Assembly: GCF_002295105.1 (NCBI RefSeq)
Contig: NZ_NSGH01000022.1
Location: 1-34,360 of the forward strand
DNA: 34,360 nt
From: Salimicrobium humidisoli
Lineage (GTDB): Bacteria; Bacillota; Bacilli; Bacillales; Halobacillaceae
Direction: 5' to 3'
The notes below the pieces were generated by a model that worked only from the letters and a program-made list of their open reading frames with translations, did not search any database and was not told the DNA's origin. The translations under genes and the position numbers were made by a program. Positions 1 through 9,645 of the stretch are shown one piece after another. Each line of letters begins with the position of its first letter. Within the stretch, counting starts at the first letter, position 1.

Positions 1-103
1 AGCGTCCGCCCCGAAGGGCTTCAACTCGCTTCCCGCGCTCGACTTGCATGTATTAGGCACGCCGCCAGCGTTCGTCCTGAGCCAGGATCAAACTCTCCAT
101 AAA
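1..103 (-). rRNA. rrs: 16S ribosomal RNA, 5' end (partial)
   Basis: Read on the minus strand, this is the start of 16S rRNA. It contains the universal 5' motif AGAGTTTGATCCTGGCTCAG followed by the conserved GACGAACGCTGGCGGCGTGCC stretch and the first variable helix. The mature 5' end is placed near 103 by comparison with the usual Bacillus start (TTTAT-GGAGAG). The rest of the gene lies outside the window. An rRNA operon directly downstream of lysS in the same direction is also the arrangement in B. subtilis. Confidence 0.97.
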
Positions 104-214
104 AGAGATTGATTAGCTCAATCATAATTCGTTCAAAAAATTGACGCATGGCATAAAACATTGTTCAGTTTTCAAAGATCCATTACAATGTCGCCTCAAA
201 ACAGCGACTTAATT

Positions 215-243
215 AATATATCATGCTGAGGGTTTCCCGTCAA
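215..243 (-). promoter_or_regulatory. rrn promoter P2 with AT-rich upstream element
   Basis: On the minus strand the -35 is TTGACG (238-243) and the -10 is TATATT (215-220), with a 17-base spacer. The 20 bases upstream of the -35 are almost all A/T, as in an UP element. This is the stronger-looking of the two rRNA promoters. Confidence 0.8.
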
Positions 244-309
244 CAACTTTATATATTTTTTATTTTCGCACTGCTTGCCGTTTCCGGCTTTCTTAATGCG
301 ACAAATAAT

Positions 310-338
310 AATTTATCACGATTCAGAATCACGTGCAA
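310..338 (-). promoter_or_regulatory. rrn promoter P1
   Basis: On the minus strand the -35 is TTGCAC (333-338) and the -10 is TAAATT (310-315), separated by exactly 17 bases. It lies about 95 bp upstream of the second promoter, which matches the tandem P1/P2 spacing known for Bacillus rRNA operons. Confidence 0.65.
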
Positions 339-397
339 TAGTTGCTTAATTAAAAGTTTTTTCTGAAAAACATCTGCAGGTATTTTAAGTAATAATA

Positions 398-427
398 GAA
401 AAACCGCCCTTTTGAAGGACGGTTTTT
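398..427 (-). terminator. lysS terminator
   Basis: A near-perfect 12-bp stem (arms 398-409 and 416-427, one G-U pair) closes a short loop and is followed on the minus strand by a T-rich run. It lies 9 bases past the lysS stop and separates lysS from the rRNA promoters. Confidence 0.85.
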
Positions 428-435
428 CATAATCT

Positions 436-1932
<1,497 letters not shown>

Positions 1933-1962
1933 CTATGTTTAATTTCACCGCTTCAAAATAGA

Positions 1963-1993
1963 ATACTGCCAGCAAATCACACACTGGCAGTAT
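1963..1993 (-). promoter_or_regulatory. hairpin in the lysS leader
   Basis: Perfect 10-bp inverted repeat ATACTGCCAG / CTGGCAGTAT with an 11-base loop. It begins a few bases after the predicted lysS transcription start and is followed by a weak T-rich stretch (TTCTATTTT). It could be an attenuator, a 5' mRNA-stabilising hairpin, or the terminator of transcripts coming from folK. The sequence does not decide between these. Confidence 0.6.
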
Positions 1994-1994
1994 C

Positions 1995-2011
1995 ATACTA
2001 TTGAATAGTAT
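1995..2011. promoter_or_regulatory. palindrome over the lysS -10 and start site
   Basis: ATACTATT-G-AATAGTAT is a perfect 17-base inverted repeat that overlaps the lysS -10 hexamer. Its position fits an operator for a dimeric repressor, but I do not recognise the motif. Confidence 0.45.
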
Positions 2012-2035
2012 AGAAAAGACCATCCCGGGTGTCAA
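2007..2035 (-). promoter_or_regulatory. lysS promoter
   Basis: On the minus strand the -35 is TTGACA (2030-2035), the spacer is 17 bases and the -10 is TATACT (2007-2012). It starts just after the folK stop codon. The -10 and presumed start point overlap a perfect palindrome (1995-2011). Confidence 0.8.
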
Positions 2036-2063
2036 CGGTTTGAGCGCTTTTCACCGGGCTGTA

Positions 2064-2564
2064 CTAAAGCCTGCAGTCTACCTTTCTCACTGCCTTCCAC
2101 TCTTTTTCCGACAATCCTTCCACCAGCTCCTCTACGCTCTTCCCGTCATTGCGGATGATGAGTTTTTTTTCGACATCCGCCAGAGGGATGAGGGCAAAAG
2201 CCCGCTCATGTAAATGAGGGTGCGGCAAAACGAGACGTTCGGTGTTGATTTCTTTCCGGTTGAAAGCCAGTATATCAAGGTCTATCGTTCTTGGTCCCCA
2301 CTTCACGAGACGTTCTCTTCCAAGTTCCAGCTCAATATTCTGGCACACATCGAGAAGCTCCAGCGGTTCAAGGGAAGTGCTTAGCATAATTACCATGTTA
2401 AGAAAATCTTCCTGTTCCACATACCCGACCGGATCCGTCTCGTAAAGTGCAGAAAACCGCTCCACCTTTACAGAAGGATGTTCCCCGAGAAGGCGGATAG
2501 CTTCCTGAAAATATGTTTTCCGCGGATCGATATTTGATCCCAGGGCAACGTAAGCTGTATTCAT
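2064..2564 (-). CDS. folK: 6-hydroxymethyl-7,8-dihydropterin pyrophosphokinase
   Basis: Transfers pyrophosphate from ATP to 6-hydroxymethyl-dihydropterin, the step before dihydropteroate synthase in folate synthesis. At 166 residues it is normal family length. Visible signatures are the N-terminal YVALGSNI, the magnesium/ATP motif WGPRTIDLDIL (about 94-104) and LPHPHLHERAFALIPL (about 117-132). The ATG at 2564 overlaps the folB stop by one base, so translation is probably coupled. It is the last gene of the folP-folB-folK operon. Confidence 0.96.
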   Translation of the reverse strand: MNTAYVALGSNIDPRKTYFQEAIRLLGEHPSVKVERFSALYETDPVGYVEQEDFLNMVIMLSTSLEPLELLDVCQNIELELGRERLVKWGPRTIDLDILAFNRKEINTERLVLPHPHLHERAFALIPLADVEKKLIIRNDGKSVEELVEGLSEKEWKAVRKVDCRL

Positions 2565-2926
2565 CAGTCACGACTCCGGTAAATCTCAATGGACACCGAA
2601 TCATAGTGTCCCGGGATCGGAGGGTGCAGTTTATTCACTCTCACCTGGCAGGCTTCAAGCATCGCGAACTCTGCAAACAGCTTCCCGGCTATTTCCTCGG
2701 CTACGGTTTCCACAAGGTTTCTCGCAGGGCCTTCCACGATTTCTTTCGTAACTTCATGTACTGCTCCGTAATCGATCGACTTCGAAACGTCGTCCGTCGA
2801 TGCCGCTTCTTTCAATTCTGCTTCCAGCTGCAGATCTACCGTGAAATGCTGTCCCAGTTTATTCTCCTCCGGAAAAACCCCATGGTATCCGTAAAACTTC
2901 ATGCTGTTCAAATATATTTTATCCAT
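2564..2926 (-). CDS. folB: dihydroneopterin aldolase
   Basis: Cleaves 7,8-dihydroneopterin to 6-hydroxymethyl-dihydropterin and glycolaldehyde. The 120-residue protein begins MDKIYLN and has the family FYGYHGVFPEEN motif with the catalytic region near residue 15, plus the C-terminal PPIPGHYDSVSIEI. I chose the ATG at 2926 because GAGAGGTGAG precedes it at good spacing and it matches the B. subtilis FolB start. The GTG at 2935 has no spaced ribosome site. The start overlaps the end of folP by 8 bases. Confidence 0.96.
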   Translation of the reverse strand: MDKIYLNSMKFYGYHGVFPEENKLGQHFTVDLQLEAELKEAASTDDVSKSIDYGAVHEVTKEIVEGPARNLVETVAEEIAGKLFAEFAMLEACQVRVNKLHPPIPGHYDSVSIEIYRSRD

Positions 2927-3749
2927 TCCACTCACCTCTCCCCATCATTGCATCCATCATTTTCGTCATTCGTACGATTTCTTTCACGTCGTGCACTCTT
3001 ACGATACCCACACCCTGGGTAATGCCGAAACAAACGGTCGCTCCGGTACCTTCCATGCGGTCTTCGGTCTCCGTATTCAGCACGGTGCCGATGAAACGTT
3101 TCCTGGAACTTCCGAGCAGGAGCGGGTAACCCAGCTCTTTGAATTCTTTTAAGTGACGCATCGCCACCATGTTATCCTGCATCGTCTTCGCAAAACCGAT
3201 GCCCGGGTCCAGAATAATGTCCGACTCCGGTACCCCTTTGCCCCGTGCGATTTCCACACTCTCCAGAAGATCCGCTTTCATATCTTCAATGAGAGACGAG
3301 TAGTTACGCTCCTCCCGGTTGTGCATAAGGATAATCGGTACCCCGCAGGTGGCAGCAACTTCGGCAATACGAGGATCACGCTTCGCTCCCCAGACATCGT
3401 TGATAATATCGGCACCTGCTTCGATCGCCTGTCTGGCCACTTCCGCTTTGTACGTATCGATAGAAATAGGGACGGAGACCTCTTTTCGTACTTCCCGTAT
3501 TATCGGAACGATCCTTTCAATCTCTTCCTGTTCCGAAACAGGCTCGTGCCCCGGCCTTGTCGACTCTCCGCCGATATCTATAATGGAAGCACCATCCGCC
3601 ACCATTTGTCCCGCATGTTCTACGGCGCGGGAAACGTCATTGAAACGGCCCCCGTCCGAAAAGGAATCGGGAGTGACATTCAGAATACCCATCACCAGGG
3701 TCTCTTCATCCAAGTCATACGTTCGTCGTCCAATTCGTATGTTATTCAT
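2919..3749 (-). CDS. folP: dihydropteroate synthase
   Basis: Condenses hydroxymethyl-dihydropterin pyrophosphate with p-aminobenzoate to form dihydropteroate; it is the sulfonamide target. The 276-residue TIM barrel shows both signatures: NVTPDSFSDGG (about 24-34) and IIDIGGESTRPG (about 57-68). The phosphate-binding SSRKRF lies near the C-terminus. The start at 3749 has AGGTGG about 6 bases upstream; the upstream in-frame ATG at 3773 has no good site. First gene of the folate operon. In B. subtilis pabB-pabA-pabC precede it, but none is present here, so p-aminobenzoate must be made from another locus or taken up. Confidence 0.97.
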   Translation of the reverse strand: MNNIRIGRRTYDLDEETLVMGILNVTPDSFSDGGRFNDVSRAVEHAGQMVADGASIIDIGGESTRPGHEPVSEQEEIERIVPIIREVRKEVSVPISIDTYKAEVARQAIEAGADIINDVWGAKRDPRIAEVAATCGVPIILMHNREERNYSSLIEDMKADLLESVEIARGKGVPESDIILDPGIGFAKTMQDNMVAMRHLKEFKELGYPLLLGSSRKRFIGTVLNTETEDRMEGTGATVCFGITQGVGIVRVHDVKEIVRMTKMMDAMMGRGEWNG

Positions 3750-3775
3750 TTTTACCCACCTGACTTTTGTCATTT

Positions 3776-3805
3776 TCTATACCGATAATAACCGATTCTT
3801 TTCAA
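3776..3805 (-). promoter_or_regulatory. candidate folP promoter
   Basis: On the minus strand TTGAAA (3800-3805), an 18-base spacer and TATAGA (3776-3781). It follows the cysK terminator and lies 27 bp before the folP start codon, so the folate genes seem to be transcribed separately from cysK. Confidence 0.5.
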
Positions 3806-3837
3806 AAATAAAACTGCACCCTTTTAAGGATGCAGTT
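3801..3837 (-). terminator. cysK terminator
   Basis: Stem AACTGCATCC / GGGTGCAGTT on the minus strand (3812-3837), followed by TTTTATTTTTG. It sits 4 bases after the cysK stop codon. Confidence 0.9.
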
Positions 3838-3840
3838 ACA

Positions 3841-4767
3841 TTATTCGTCATCGAACTGATACAGCGGTGTCGAAAGGTAACGTTCTCCGTTACTTGGAAT
3901 AATCGCAAGTACTTTCTTCCCTTTTCCCAGCCGTTTCGCCACTTGTTTAGCTGCATAAATAGCGGCACCGGAGGAGATTCCTCCCAGTACACCATCTTTA
4001 CGGGCTGCCGCTCGCGCTTCTTCAAATGACTGATCTGTCGTCACCTGGATCACTTCAGAATATATATCCGTATCGAGAATGGACGGGATAAAACCGGCCC
4101 CGAGTCCCTGGATTTTGTGCGGACCCGGTTCTCCCCCGGAGAGGATAGGGCTGTCTTCCGGTTCGACAGCTACTATTTCGATATCTTTGTATTTCTCTTT
4201 CAACACCCGTCCCGCACCTGAAATGGTGCCTCCTGTACCGATCCCTGCAACGAACGCGTCCAGTTCTTCACCCATCTGTTCCACTATTTCAGGTCCTGTC
4301 GTGTTTGCGTGCACTTCCACGTTCGCCTGGTTATCAAATTGCTGAGGCATAAAATACCCGTGGCTTTCACTAAGTTCAGAAGCTTTTCTTATAGCGCCCT
4401 TCATTCCTTCTGCGCCGGGGGTAAGTATAAGTTCCGCCCCATAGGCTCTCAGGAGGTTCCGCCGTTCCTGGCTCATCGTATCAGGCATGACAAGTTTCGT
4501 TTTGTACCCTTTCGCAGCCGCGATCATCGCAATACCGATCCCTGTGTTTCCACTCGTAGGTTCGACAATCACGTCCCCCTCTTTCAGGTTCCCTTCCTTC
4601 TCGGCCGCCTCGATCATGGCGAGCGCTATTCTGTCTTTGACCGAACTTCCGGGGTTCATGTATTCAAGTTTAAGATAAATATCGGCATGACCTTCTTCAG
4701 CACTGCCGTTCAGCTTAACTACAGGGGTTTTTCCAACGAGCTCCGTAATGTCATTAGCTATCCTCAT
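3841..4767 (-). CDS. cysK: cysteine synthase (O-acetylserine sulfhydrylase)
   Basis: PLP enzyme making cysteine from O-acetylserine and sulfide. In the 308-residue protein the PLP lysine is K44 in NPGSSVKDR, the substrate loop is TSGNTGIG (71-78) and the phosphate-cradle loop is [12 protein letters not shown]. The start at 4767 has AGGAG about 8 bases upstream and matches the usual CysK start; an upstream in-frame ATG at 4839 would read through the promoter. It has its own promoter (4811-4839) and terminator. The promoter's -35 lies in a flank shared with the second repeat locus. In B. subtilis yacD lies between hslO and cysK; here repeats fill that position. Confidence 0.96.
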   Translation of the reverse strand: MRIANDITELVGKTPVVKLNGSAEEGHADIYLKLEYMNPGSSVKDRIALAMIEAAEKEGNLKEGDVIVEPTSGNTGIGIAMIAAAKGYKTKLVMPDTMSQERRNLLRAYGAELILTPGAEGMKGAIRKASELSESHGYFMPQQFDNQANVEVHANTTGPEIVEQMGEELDAFVAGIGTGGTISGAGRVLKEKYKDIEIVAVEPEDSPILSGGEPGPHKIQGLGAGFIPSILDTDIYSEVIQVTTDQSFEEARAAARKDGVLGGISSGAAIYAAKQVAKRLGKGKKVLAIIPSNGERYLSTPLYQFDDE

Positions 4768-4785
4768 TCGACCACTCCTAATTCC

Positions 4786-4811
4786 TAGTATTTTAATAGG
4801 GTTTGATACTA
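4786..4811 (-). promoter_or_regulatory. inverted repeat at the cysK start site
   Basis: TAGTAT and ATACTA are separated by 14 bases directly downstream of the -10, in the place for an operator. In B. subtilis cysK is repressed by CymR, so a CymR-type site is a possibility, but I cannot confirm the motif by eye. Confidence 0.35.
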
Positions 4812-4839
4812 ATGTAAAGCAAAGCAAAGAAAATGTCAA
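4811..4839 (-). promoter_or_regulatory. cysK promoter
   Basis: On the minus strand TTGACA (4834-4839), a 17-base spacer and TACATT (4811-4816). The perfect -35 lies in sequence (AATGTCAATTACAA on the plus strand) that recurs at the left edge of the repeat cluster near veg. Confidence 0.8.
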
Positions 4840-5142
4840 TTACAACGAAAAGCGGAAACTTCCGGTTAGAAGCGCTGGCCTAAGCAGGAGGCTTACTTTT
4901 CGGGTGCCTTATCCCGAAAATAAGTGTACTGCTTAGGACATGAGCTTCTGGAAGTTGCAGCTGGACAAACGAAAAGCGTAAGCGCCCGTTCAGAAATGAG
5001 GGCATAAGCAGACCGGTCACGTGAAAGGTGACTTTCCTTTCACTGATCCGAGCTGCTTATGACATGAATTTCTGGGCGCTGCAGCTGGACAAACGAAAAG
5101 CGGAAACTTCCGGTTAGAAGTTTCGAGCAGAAGCACCCGAAA
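4832..5142. repeat. structured repeat cluster 1 (two full units and one fragment)
   Basis: This fills the 423-base gap between cysK and hslO. Two complete 124-bp units lie head to tail (4847-4970 and 4971-5094), each starting GAAAAGCG and ending GCAGCTGGACAAAC. A fragment (about 5095-5142) follows. Each unit folds on itself with nested stems. In unit 1: AACTTCC/GGAAGTT, AGAAGC/GCTTCT and CCTAAGCAG/CTGCTTAGG. In unit 2: AGCGCCC/GGGCGCT, AGAAAT/ATTTCT and CATAAGCAG/CTGCTTATG. The stems differ in sequence but pair in both units. No transposase or coding potential is present. It resembles the palindromic intergenic repeats found across Bacillaceae genomes. Confidence 0.9.
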
Positions 5143-5172
5143 TAAAAAACGGACCGGCTTCTGCCGGTCCGT
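5141..5172 (-). terminator. hslO terminator
   Basis: Perfect 10-bp stem ACGGACCGGC / GCCGGTCCGT with a four-base loop (5149-5172), followed on the minus strand by a run of T. It insulates hslO from the repeat cluster. Confidence 0.93.
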
Positions 5173-5190
5173 AGTCATACTTATTTCTTC

Positions 5191-6066
5191 TTAAGAAGTG
5201 GACTGAAGACTTTTCAGATCCTGCTCATCAAGCTGGTACACTTCGTTACAGAAATGGCAGGTAGCTTCTGCGCCTCCATCTTCTTCTATCATACGGTCGA
5301 TTTCTTCGTCTCCGAGACTGGCGATGGCTGTCTCGATTCTTTCTCTGGAACAATGGCATTCGAAAGCCACAGGCAGGGAATCAAGAACCTTCACATTTTC
5401 CGCACCGAGAATCGTGTTCAGAACTTCTTCCGGAGTTTTACCTTCGTTAACCAGTGTGGACACCGACTTCATTTCAGTAAGTCTCCGTTCGATCTCACTG
5501 ATCGTCTCTTCCGAAGCTCCGGGCATCATCTGAATGATAAAACCTCCTGAAGCACTGATCGTATAATCGGTATCCACCAGTACACCGGCTCCTACAGCCG
5601 AAGGAACCTGTTCGGAATTGGTGAAGTAATACGTAAAGTCTTCAGCTATTTCCCCGGAAATAATCGGCACCTGACCTGTGAAGTAATCCTTCAGACCAAG
5701 ATCTTTGACTACGCTGATCGAACCGCTGTCTCCTACAGCTCTGGCCACGTCGAGCTTTCCATGTTCATTGGAGTCGAAGTCTACGTGAGGGTTTTGGATG
5801 TACCCGCGCACATTCCCTGTAGATGCAGCGTCCACAATAATCGCTCCGGCCGGACCGTTGCCTTCGACCTTAATCGTCATTTTGTCGTCGCCTTTCATCA
5901 TCGCCCCCATCATGGAACCGATGGTAAGCGTACGGCCGAGCGCTGCCGATGTAGTAGCCCACGCATCGTGACGGCGTCTCGCCTCTTCCACCATGTCCGT
6001 AGACTGTATAGCATACGCACGTACCTGACCTTCAAAAGCCGTTGCCCGAATTAGATGATCTTTCAT
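5191..6066 (-). CDS. hslO: redox-regulated chaperone Hsp33
   Basis: Cytosolic holdase activated by oxidative unfolding. The 291-residue protein has the Hsp33 N-terminal domain and the C-terminal zinc switch: C237-X-C239 (ECHC) and C270-X2-C273 (CHFC), all four cysteines present. The ATG at 6066 is preceded by AAGGAGG at ideal spacing and overlaps the coaX stop as ATGA, so the two genes are translationally coupled. A strong terminator follows the gene. Confidence 0.96.
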   Translation of the reverse strand: MKDHLIRATAFEGQVRAYAIQSTDMVEEARRRHDAWATTSAALGRTLTIGSMMGAMMKGDDKMTIKVEGNGPAGAIIVDAASTGNVRGYIQNPHVDFDSNEHGKLDVARAVGDSGSISVVKDLGLKDYFTGQVPIISGEIAEDFTYYFTNSEQVPSAVGAGVLVDTDYTISASGGFIIQMMPGASEETISEIERRLTEMKSVSTLVNEGKTPEEVLNTILGAENVKVLDSLPVAFECHCSRERIETAIASLGDEEIDRMIEEDGGAEATCHFCNEVYQLDEQDLKSLQSTS

Positions 6067-6860
6067 GTTGTACCTCCTTGAAATATATCCTTATCCTTAT
6101 TTCTCTGATAAATGACGTTCAATCCTTTTAAAGTCAAAAACGGATCGACGTGTTCTACCGTCCGTGATTCATTCGCGATCAGATCGGCCAGCCCTCCCGT
6201 AGCAATAACGGAAGGTTCCTCCCCGTTCGCTTCCTTCATTCTGCGTACCACTTCGTCCACCTGACCTACATACCCGTAGAAAACGCCGGACTGCATCGCT
6301 TCCACCGTTGACTGACCTACGACTTCCCCCGGCTGTTTGATTTCTATTTTAGGAAGCTTCGCCGCCTTGGCGTACAGAGCTTCCATAGAAATATTAATAC
6401 CCGGCGCAATCGCTCCTCCGGCATACCGGTTCTCCCCGTCGATATAGCAGTACGTGGTAGCCGTACCAAAATCGATGATGATGGCCGGAGTCGTATAATC
6501 ATGGATGGCACCGACAGCATTCACAATACGGTCCGCACCGATTTCGGCAGGGTTCGGGTAAGCCATTTCCAGCCCTTCTTCCACTTCTTCCCTCCCGATA
6601 ACGATAGGCTTACGGTGGAAGTATTTCTCCGACACCCGCTCAAGCGCGTACATAATGGGAGGAACCACGGAAGAAATAGTGACACCCTTGATATCCGAAA
6701 ACGACAGACCTTCATAAGCGAACAGCGACTGGATGAGCATCCCGTATTCATCTTCCGTTTTGTGACGATCGGTCTTAATCCGCCAATGATATTTTAATAC
6801 ATCTTCTTTAAAAACACCTAACACCGTGTTTGTGTTCCCTACGTCGAGTACAAAATTCAT
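6063..6860 (-). CDS. coaX: type III pantothenate kinase
   Basis: Phosphorylates pantothenate in the first step of coenzyme A synthesis. The 265-residue ASKHA-fold protein starts [17 protein letters not shown] (phosphate-1 motif near residues 6-11), with [14 protein letters not shown] and IIDFGTATT in the middle and [10 protein letters not shown] after them. I chose the ATG at 6860, preceded by GGGGG, because it gives the family's normal N-terminus; the frame is open to 6983 but that extension is unlike CoaX. The type III enzyme, as in B. subtilis, contrasts with the type II CoaA of staphylococci. Operon with hslO. Confidence 0.95.
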   Translation of the reverse strand: MNFVLDVGNTNTVLGVFKEDVLKYHWRIKTDRHKTEDEYGMLIQSLFAYEGLSFSDIKGVTISSVVPPIMYALERVSEKYFHRKPIVIGREEVEEGLEMAYPNPAEIGADRIVNAVGAIHDYTTPAIIIDFGTATTYCYIDGENRYAGGAIAPGINISMEALYAKAAKLPKIEIKQPGEVVGQSTVEAMQSGVFYGYVGQVDEVVRRMKEANGEEPSVIATGGLADLIANESRTVEHVDPFLTLKGLNVIYQRNKDKDIFQGGTT

Positions 6861-6938
6861 AGAAACAGCCCCCATACCTTCGTATCGTACTTCATCTGGG
6901 TTTATAATATCATAATTTCTCACCCGCTGCCGAAAGAA

Positions 6939-6967
6939 GGGAGCTGTACCGCAATGGCACAGCTCCC
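6939..6967 (-). terminator. hairpin after ftsH
   Basis: Perfect 9-bp stem GGGAGCTGT / ACAGCTCCC with an 11-base loop, 20 bases past the ftsH stop. The following minus-strand sequence (TTCTTTCGG) is only weakly T-rich, so termination may be partial and coaX may receive read-through. Confidence 0.55.
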
Positions 6968-6986
6968 CCGAAACTACCAACATTTA

Positions 6987-9017
6987 TTAACGCTTATCTT
7001 CGTCGTCCGTCTGAGTCCAATCAGCATTATCATCTGTTTTTTCCGTTCCTTCTTCCGTCTCTTCAGAGGAGGCAGTTTCCTTATCTGAAGATGGTGCACT
7101 GGATTTCAACTCGTCACTTTCTTCCAGGGAAGAAGACTCGTGAATAGTAGAGTTGTTCTTTTGAGCAAGTTCTTCCAGTTCTTCTTCCGTAGGCATGCGG
7201 CCTTCCTCAAACAGATACTTGATTTCTGTAGCATCGAGCGTTTCTACTTCGAGAAGCGTCTGAGCCATCAGTTCAAGCTTATCTTTATGCTCTGTGAGGA
7301 TCTGCTTGGCACGATCATAACAGTAATTGATGAAGTTCTGAATTTCTCTATCAATTTCAAAAGCAATTTGATCACTGTAGTTCTGTTCGTTCTGAATGTC
7401 CCGGCCGAGGAATACCTGGCCGCCCTGACTGGAACCGAACTGGAGCGGTCCGAGTTTTTCACTCATGCCGTACTCCGTGACCATACTGCGGGCAATGTTC
7501 GTAGCACGCTGGAAGTCGTTGTGGGCACCGGTACTGACTTCACCGAACATAATCTCTTCTGCTACCCGGCCACCGAGCAGCCCGGTAATTTTATCGAAGA
7601 GTTCCGGTTTAGTCATGAAGTAGCGGTCCTCTCTCGGAAGCATTACAGCATAACCTCCGGCCTGACCACGCGGAACAATTGTAACTTTGTGGACCATGTC
7701 CGCATCATCCAGCACCATACCGATAACAGTGTGACCACTTTCGTGGTGGGCAACGATATCGCGTTCTTTCTTCGAGATGACCCGGCTCTTCTTGGCAGGA
7801 CCTGCGATTACGCGGTCAATCGCTTCATCGATATCCGCCATTTCAATCTTATCTTTATCCGTTCGTGCCGCTACAAGAGCCGCCTCGTTAAGGAGGTTTT
7901 CAAGATCGGCACCGGAGAACCCTGGTGTACGAAGAGCGATCGTCTTCAGATCCACATCCGTACTAAGAGGTTTCTCCCGGACGTGTACTGCAAGTACAGC
8001 TTCACGACCTTTTACATCCGGACGGTTAACCGTGATCTGACGGTCAAAACGTCCTGGACGAAGCAGGGCAGGGTCAAGGATATCCGGACGGTTGGTAGCT
8101 GCAATCATGATGATTCCTTCATTGGCTCCGAACCCGTCCATTTCCACAAGCAGCTGGTTCAACGTCTGCTCACGCTCATCGTGACCACCGCCAAGACCGG
8201 CGCCACGCTGACGTCCCACTGCATCCATCTCGTCGATAAAGATGATACACGGAGCGTTCTTCTTCGCGTTTTCGAAGAGATCACGGACACGTGATGCACC
8301 GACACCGACAAACATTTCAACGAAGTCGGAACCACTGATGGAGAAGAAAGGTACGCCTGCTTCTCCGGCTACGGCACGGGCAAGAAGAGTCTTACCTGTA
8401 CCAGGAGGCCCCATGAGGAGCACCCCTTTTGGAATCCGGGCACCGACCTGCGCGAACTTACGAGGGTCTTTAAGGAAATCGACGACCTCCACAAGTTCCT
8501 GTTTCTCTTCATCGGCGCCTGCGACGTCTTTAAAGCGGACTTTCTGCTTGTCATCGCTGTACATTTTCGCTTTACTTTTACCCATGTTCATGACCTTGCC
8601 GCCACCGCCCTGAGACTGATTCAGCAGGAAGAAGAACAGAATGAAGATAATGACAAAAGGAATGATTCCTGTAAGGAACGTCACCCATGCACTAGGCTCT
8701 TCTTCTTCTTCTACGTTCAGAATGCTCTGGCCGGTCGCTGTTTCAGTCACCTGGGAAATGAACTGTTCGTTCGCAGGAAGATGTACACTGAAGGAATTAT
8801 CTTCCCCTTCCCCTTCCAGCTGACCTTTAGCAACATATACGTTGTTGACAGGCTGTAAAGTTAATTCCTGTATTTCACCATTATCAAGTCTATCTAAAAA
8901 CTGGTTCACAGAAAGTGTTTCCTGTGGCTCACCTTGACCTCGGAACAGGCTTAATATGCCAATTACAACGAGGAAGATAAGTAAGTAAAAAATTGTATTT
9001 CTGAATATCCGATTCAT
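6987..9017 (-). CDS. ftsH: ATP-dependent zinc metalloprotease FtsH
   Basis: Membrane-anchored AAA+ protease that degrades membrane and regulatory proteins. In 676 residues: transmembrane helix 1 (about 8-25), an extracytoplasmic domain, transmembrane helix 2 (about 114-133), Walker A GPPGTGKT (203-210), Walker B CIIFIDE (257-263), the second region of homology ending in RPGRFDR (320-326) and the zinc site HESGH (425-429). The last 60 or so residues form a Ser/Glu/Asp-rich low-complexity tail. The start ATG has GGAGGAGG upstream. The gene follows hprT, as in B. subtilis. Confidence 0.98.
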   Translation of the reverse strand: MNRIFRNTIFYLLIFLVVIGILSLFRGQGEPQETLSVNQFLDRLDNGEIQELTLQPVNNVYVAKGQLEGEGEDNSFSVHLPANEQFISQVTETATGQSILNVEEEEEPSAWVTFLTGIIPFVIIFILFFFLLNQSQGGGGKVMNMGKSKAKMYSDDKQKVRFKDVAGADEEKQELVEVVDFLKDPRKFAQVGARIPKGVLLMGPPGTGKTLLARAVAGEAGVPFFSISGSDFVEMFVGVGASRVRDLFENAKKNAPCIIFIDEMDAVGRQRGAGLGGGHDEREQTLNQLLVEMDGFGANEGIIMIAATNRPDILDPALLRPGRFDRQITVNRPDVKGREAVLAVHVREKPLSTDVDLKTIALRTPGFSGADLENLLNEAALVAARTDKDKIEMADIDEAIDRVIAGPAKKSRVISKKERDIVAHHESGHTVIGMVLDDADMVHKVTIVPRGQAGGYAVMLPREDRYFMTKPELFDKITGLLGGRVAEEIMFGEVSTGAHNDFQRATNIARSMVTEYGMSEKLGPLQFGSSQGGQVFLGRDIQNEQNYSDQIAFEIDREIQNFINYCYDRAKQILTEHKDKLELMAQTLLEVETLDATEIKYLFEEGRMPTEEELEELAQKNNSTIHESSSLEESDELKSSAPSSDKETASSEETEEGTEKTDDNADWTQTDDEDKR

Positions 9018-9052
9018 TGCCTACCTCCTCCTGTGAGAGAAAACTATAGTAA

Positions 9053-9061
9053 ATAGTATCA
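9053..9061 (-). promoter_or_regulatory. candidate extended -10 element before ftsH
   Basis: The minus strand reads TGA-TACTAT (9053-9061) about 35 bp before the ftsH start codon. No convincing -35 is present, so this is a weak call. Confidence 0.35.
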
Positions 9062-9099
9062 CATTAAATTCGTTCCCTACAAATAATTACTACTGAAAG

Positions 9100-9645
9100 T
9101 CAGTCGTTTTTCCCGCTGTATATTTCCGGTTTCAACACACCGATGTACGGCAGATTTCTGTATTTTTCGTTGTAATCCAGTCCGTACCCTACCACAAACT
9201 CGTCAGGAACTTCAAAACCGACGGTGTCCGCCTTGATCTGAGCATACCGTCCTGCAGGCTTGTCCAGCAGCGTTACGATTTTTATGGAATTCGCTTTCCT
9301 GTATTTAAACAGATCCACCAGATAATTGAGGGTGCGGCCACTGTCAATGATATCTTCTATGATGAGAAGGTCCCGGCCTTCCACCTGCGTATCGAGGTCT
9401 TTCTCGATTTTGACTTCTCCTGTGGAGCGCATACCTGCGTAACTGGACACGTCCATAAAGTCCATTTCCAGATGGATATCCATGCGCTTCACAAGGTCGG
9501 ACATGAAAGGCATAGCTCCTTTCAGTACGCAAATTGCCAATGGGAAGCGATTTTCATATTCACGGGAAAGTTCCCCGCCTATTTCACTGCATTTGTTCTG
9601 TATTTCCTCTTCGGAAATCAAAATACGTTCTATTTCGTTATGCAT
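9100..9645 (-). CDS. hprT: hypoxanthine-guanine phosphoribosyltransferase
   Basis: Salvages hypoxanthine and guanine with PRPP to give IMP and GMP. At 181 residues it is the usual length. The PRPP-binding loop is [13 protein letters not shown] (93-105), and the flexible-loop SYAG lies near 68-71. The ATG at 9645 has TAGGAGG upstream and lies inside the 3' end of tilS (8-base overlap), so the two are co-translated. The tilS-hprT-ftsH order is conserved in Bacillales. In B. subtilis HprT and TilS help control ftsH expression; that link is known biology and is not visible here. Confidence 0.96.
   Translation of the reverse strand: MHNEIERILISEEEIQNKCSEIGGELSREYENRFPLAICVLKGAMPFMSDLVKRMDIHLEMDFMDVSSYAGMRSTGEVKIEKDLDTQVEGRDLLIIEDIIDSGRTLNYLVDLFKYRKANSIKIVTLLDKPAGRYAQIKADTVGFEVPDEFVVGYGLDYNEKYRNLPYIGVLKPEIYSGKND

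Larger units (their letters stand above)
104..397 (-). promoter_or_regulatory. rRNA operon promoter and leader region
   Basis: This gene-free stretch between the lysS terminator and 16S holds two tandem sigma-A promoters (listed separately) and the rRNA leader. The leader has a boxA-like antitermination sequence (minus strand ATCTTTGAAAACTGAAC at about 164-180), as is typical before Bacillus 16S genes. No open reading frame of note is present. Confidence 0.85.

Noticed and set aside
4748-4936. Open frames at 4748-4936 and 26326-26508 that share the peptide [16 protein letters not shown]
   Set aside because: The shared peptide comes from the structured repeats; frames are short, lack ribosome sites and do not continue between units.
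4847-5142. CRISPR array
   Set aside because: Units are 123-124 bp and directly adjoining, with no unique spacers, and no cas gene is nearby.
6861-6930. coaX promoter around GATATTATAAAC
   Set aside because: A TATTAT is present but no -35 lies at an acceptable distance, so I did not list it.
7140-8294. Long plus-strand frame (384 codons) opposite ftsH
   Set aside because: It is fully antisense to a clear ftsH and has no recognisable domain. Similar long frames opposite mfd (16472-17488) and metS (29988-31091) were dropped for the same reason.
9344-9532. Several short minus-strand frames inside hprT, folK, tilS, yabM and mfd
   Set aside because: They are shifted frames of well-supported genes, with no start signals or domain content.
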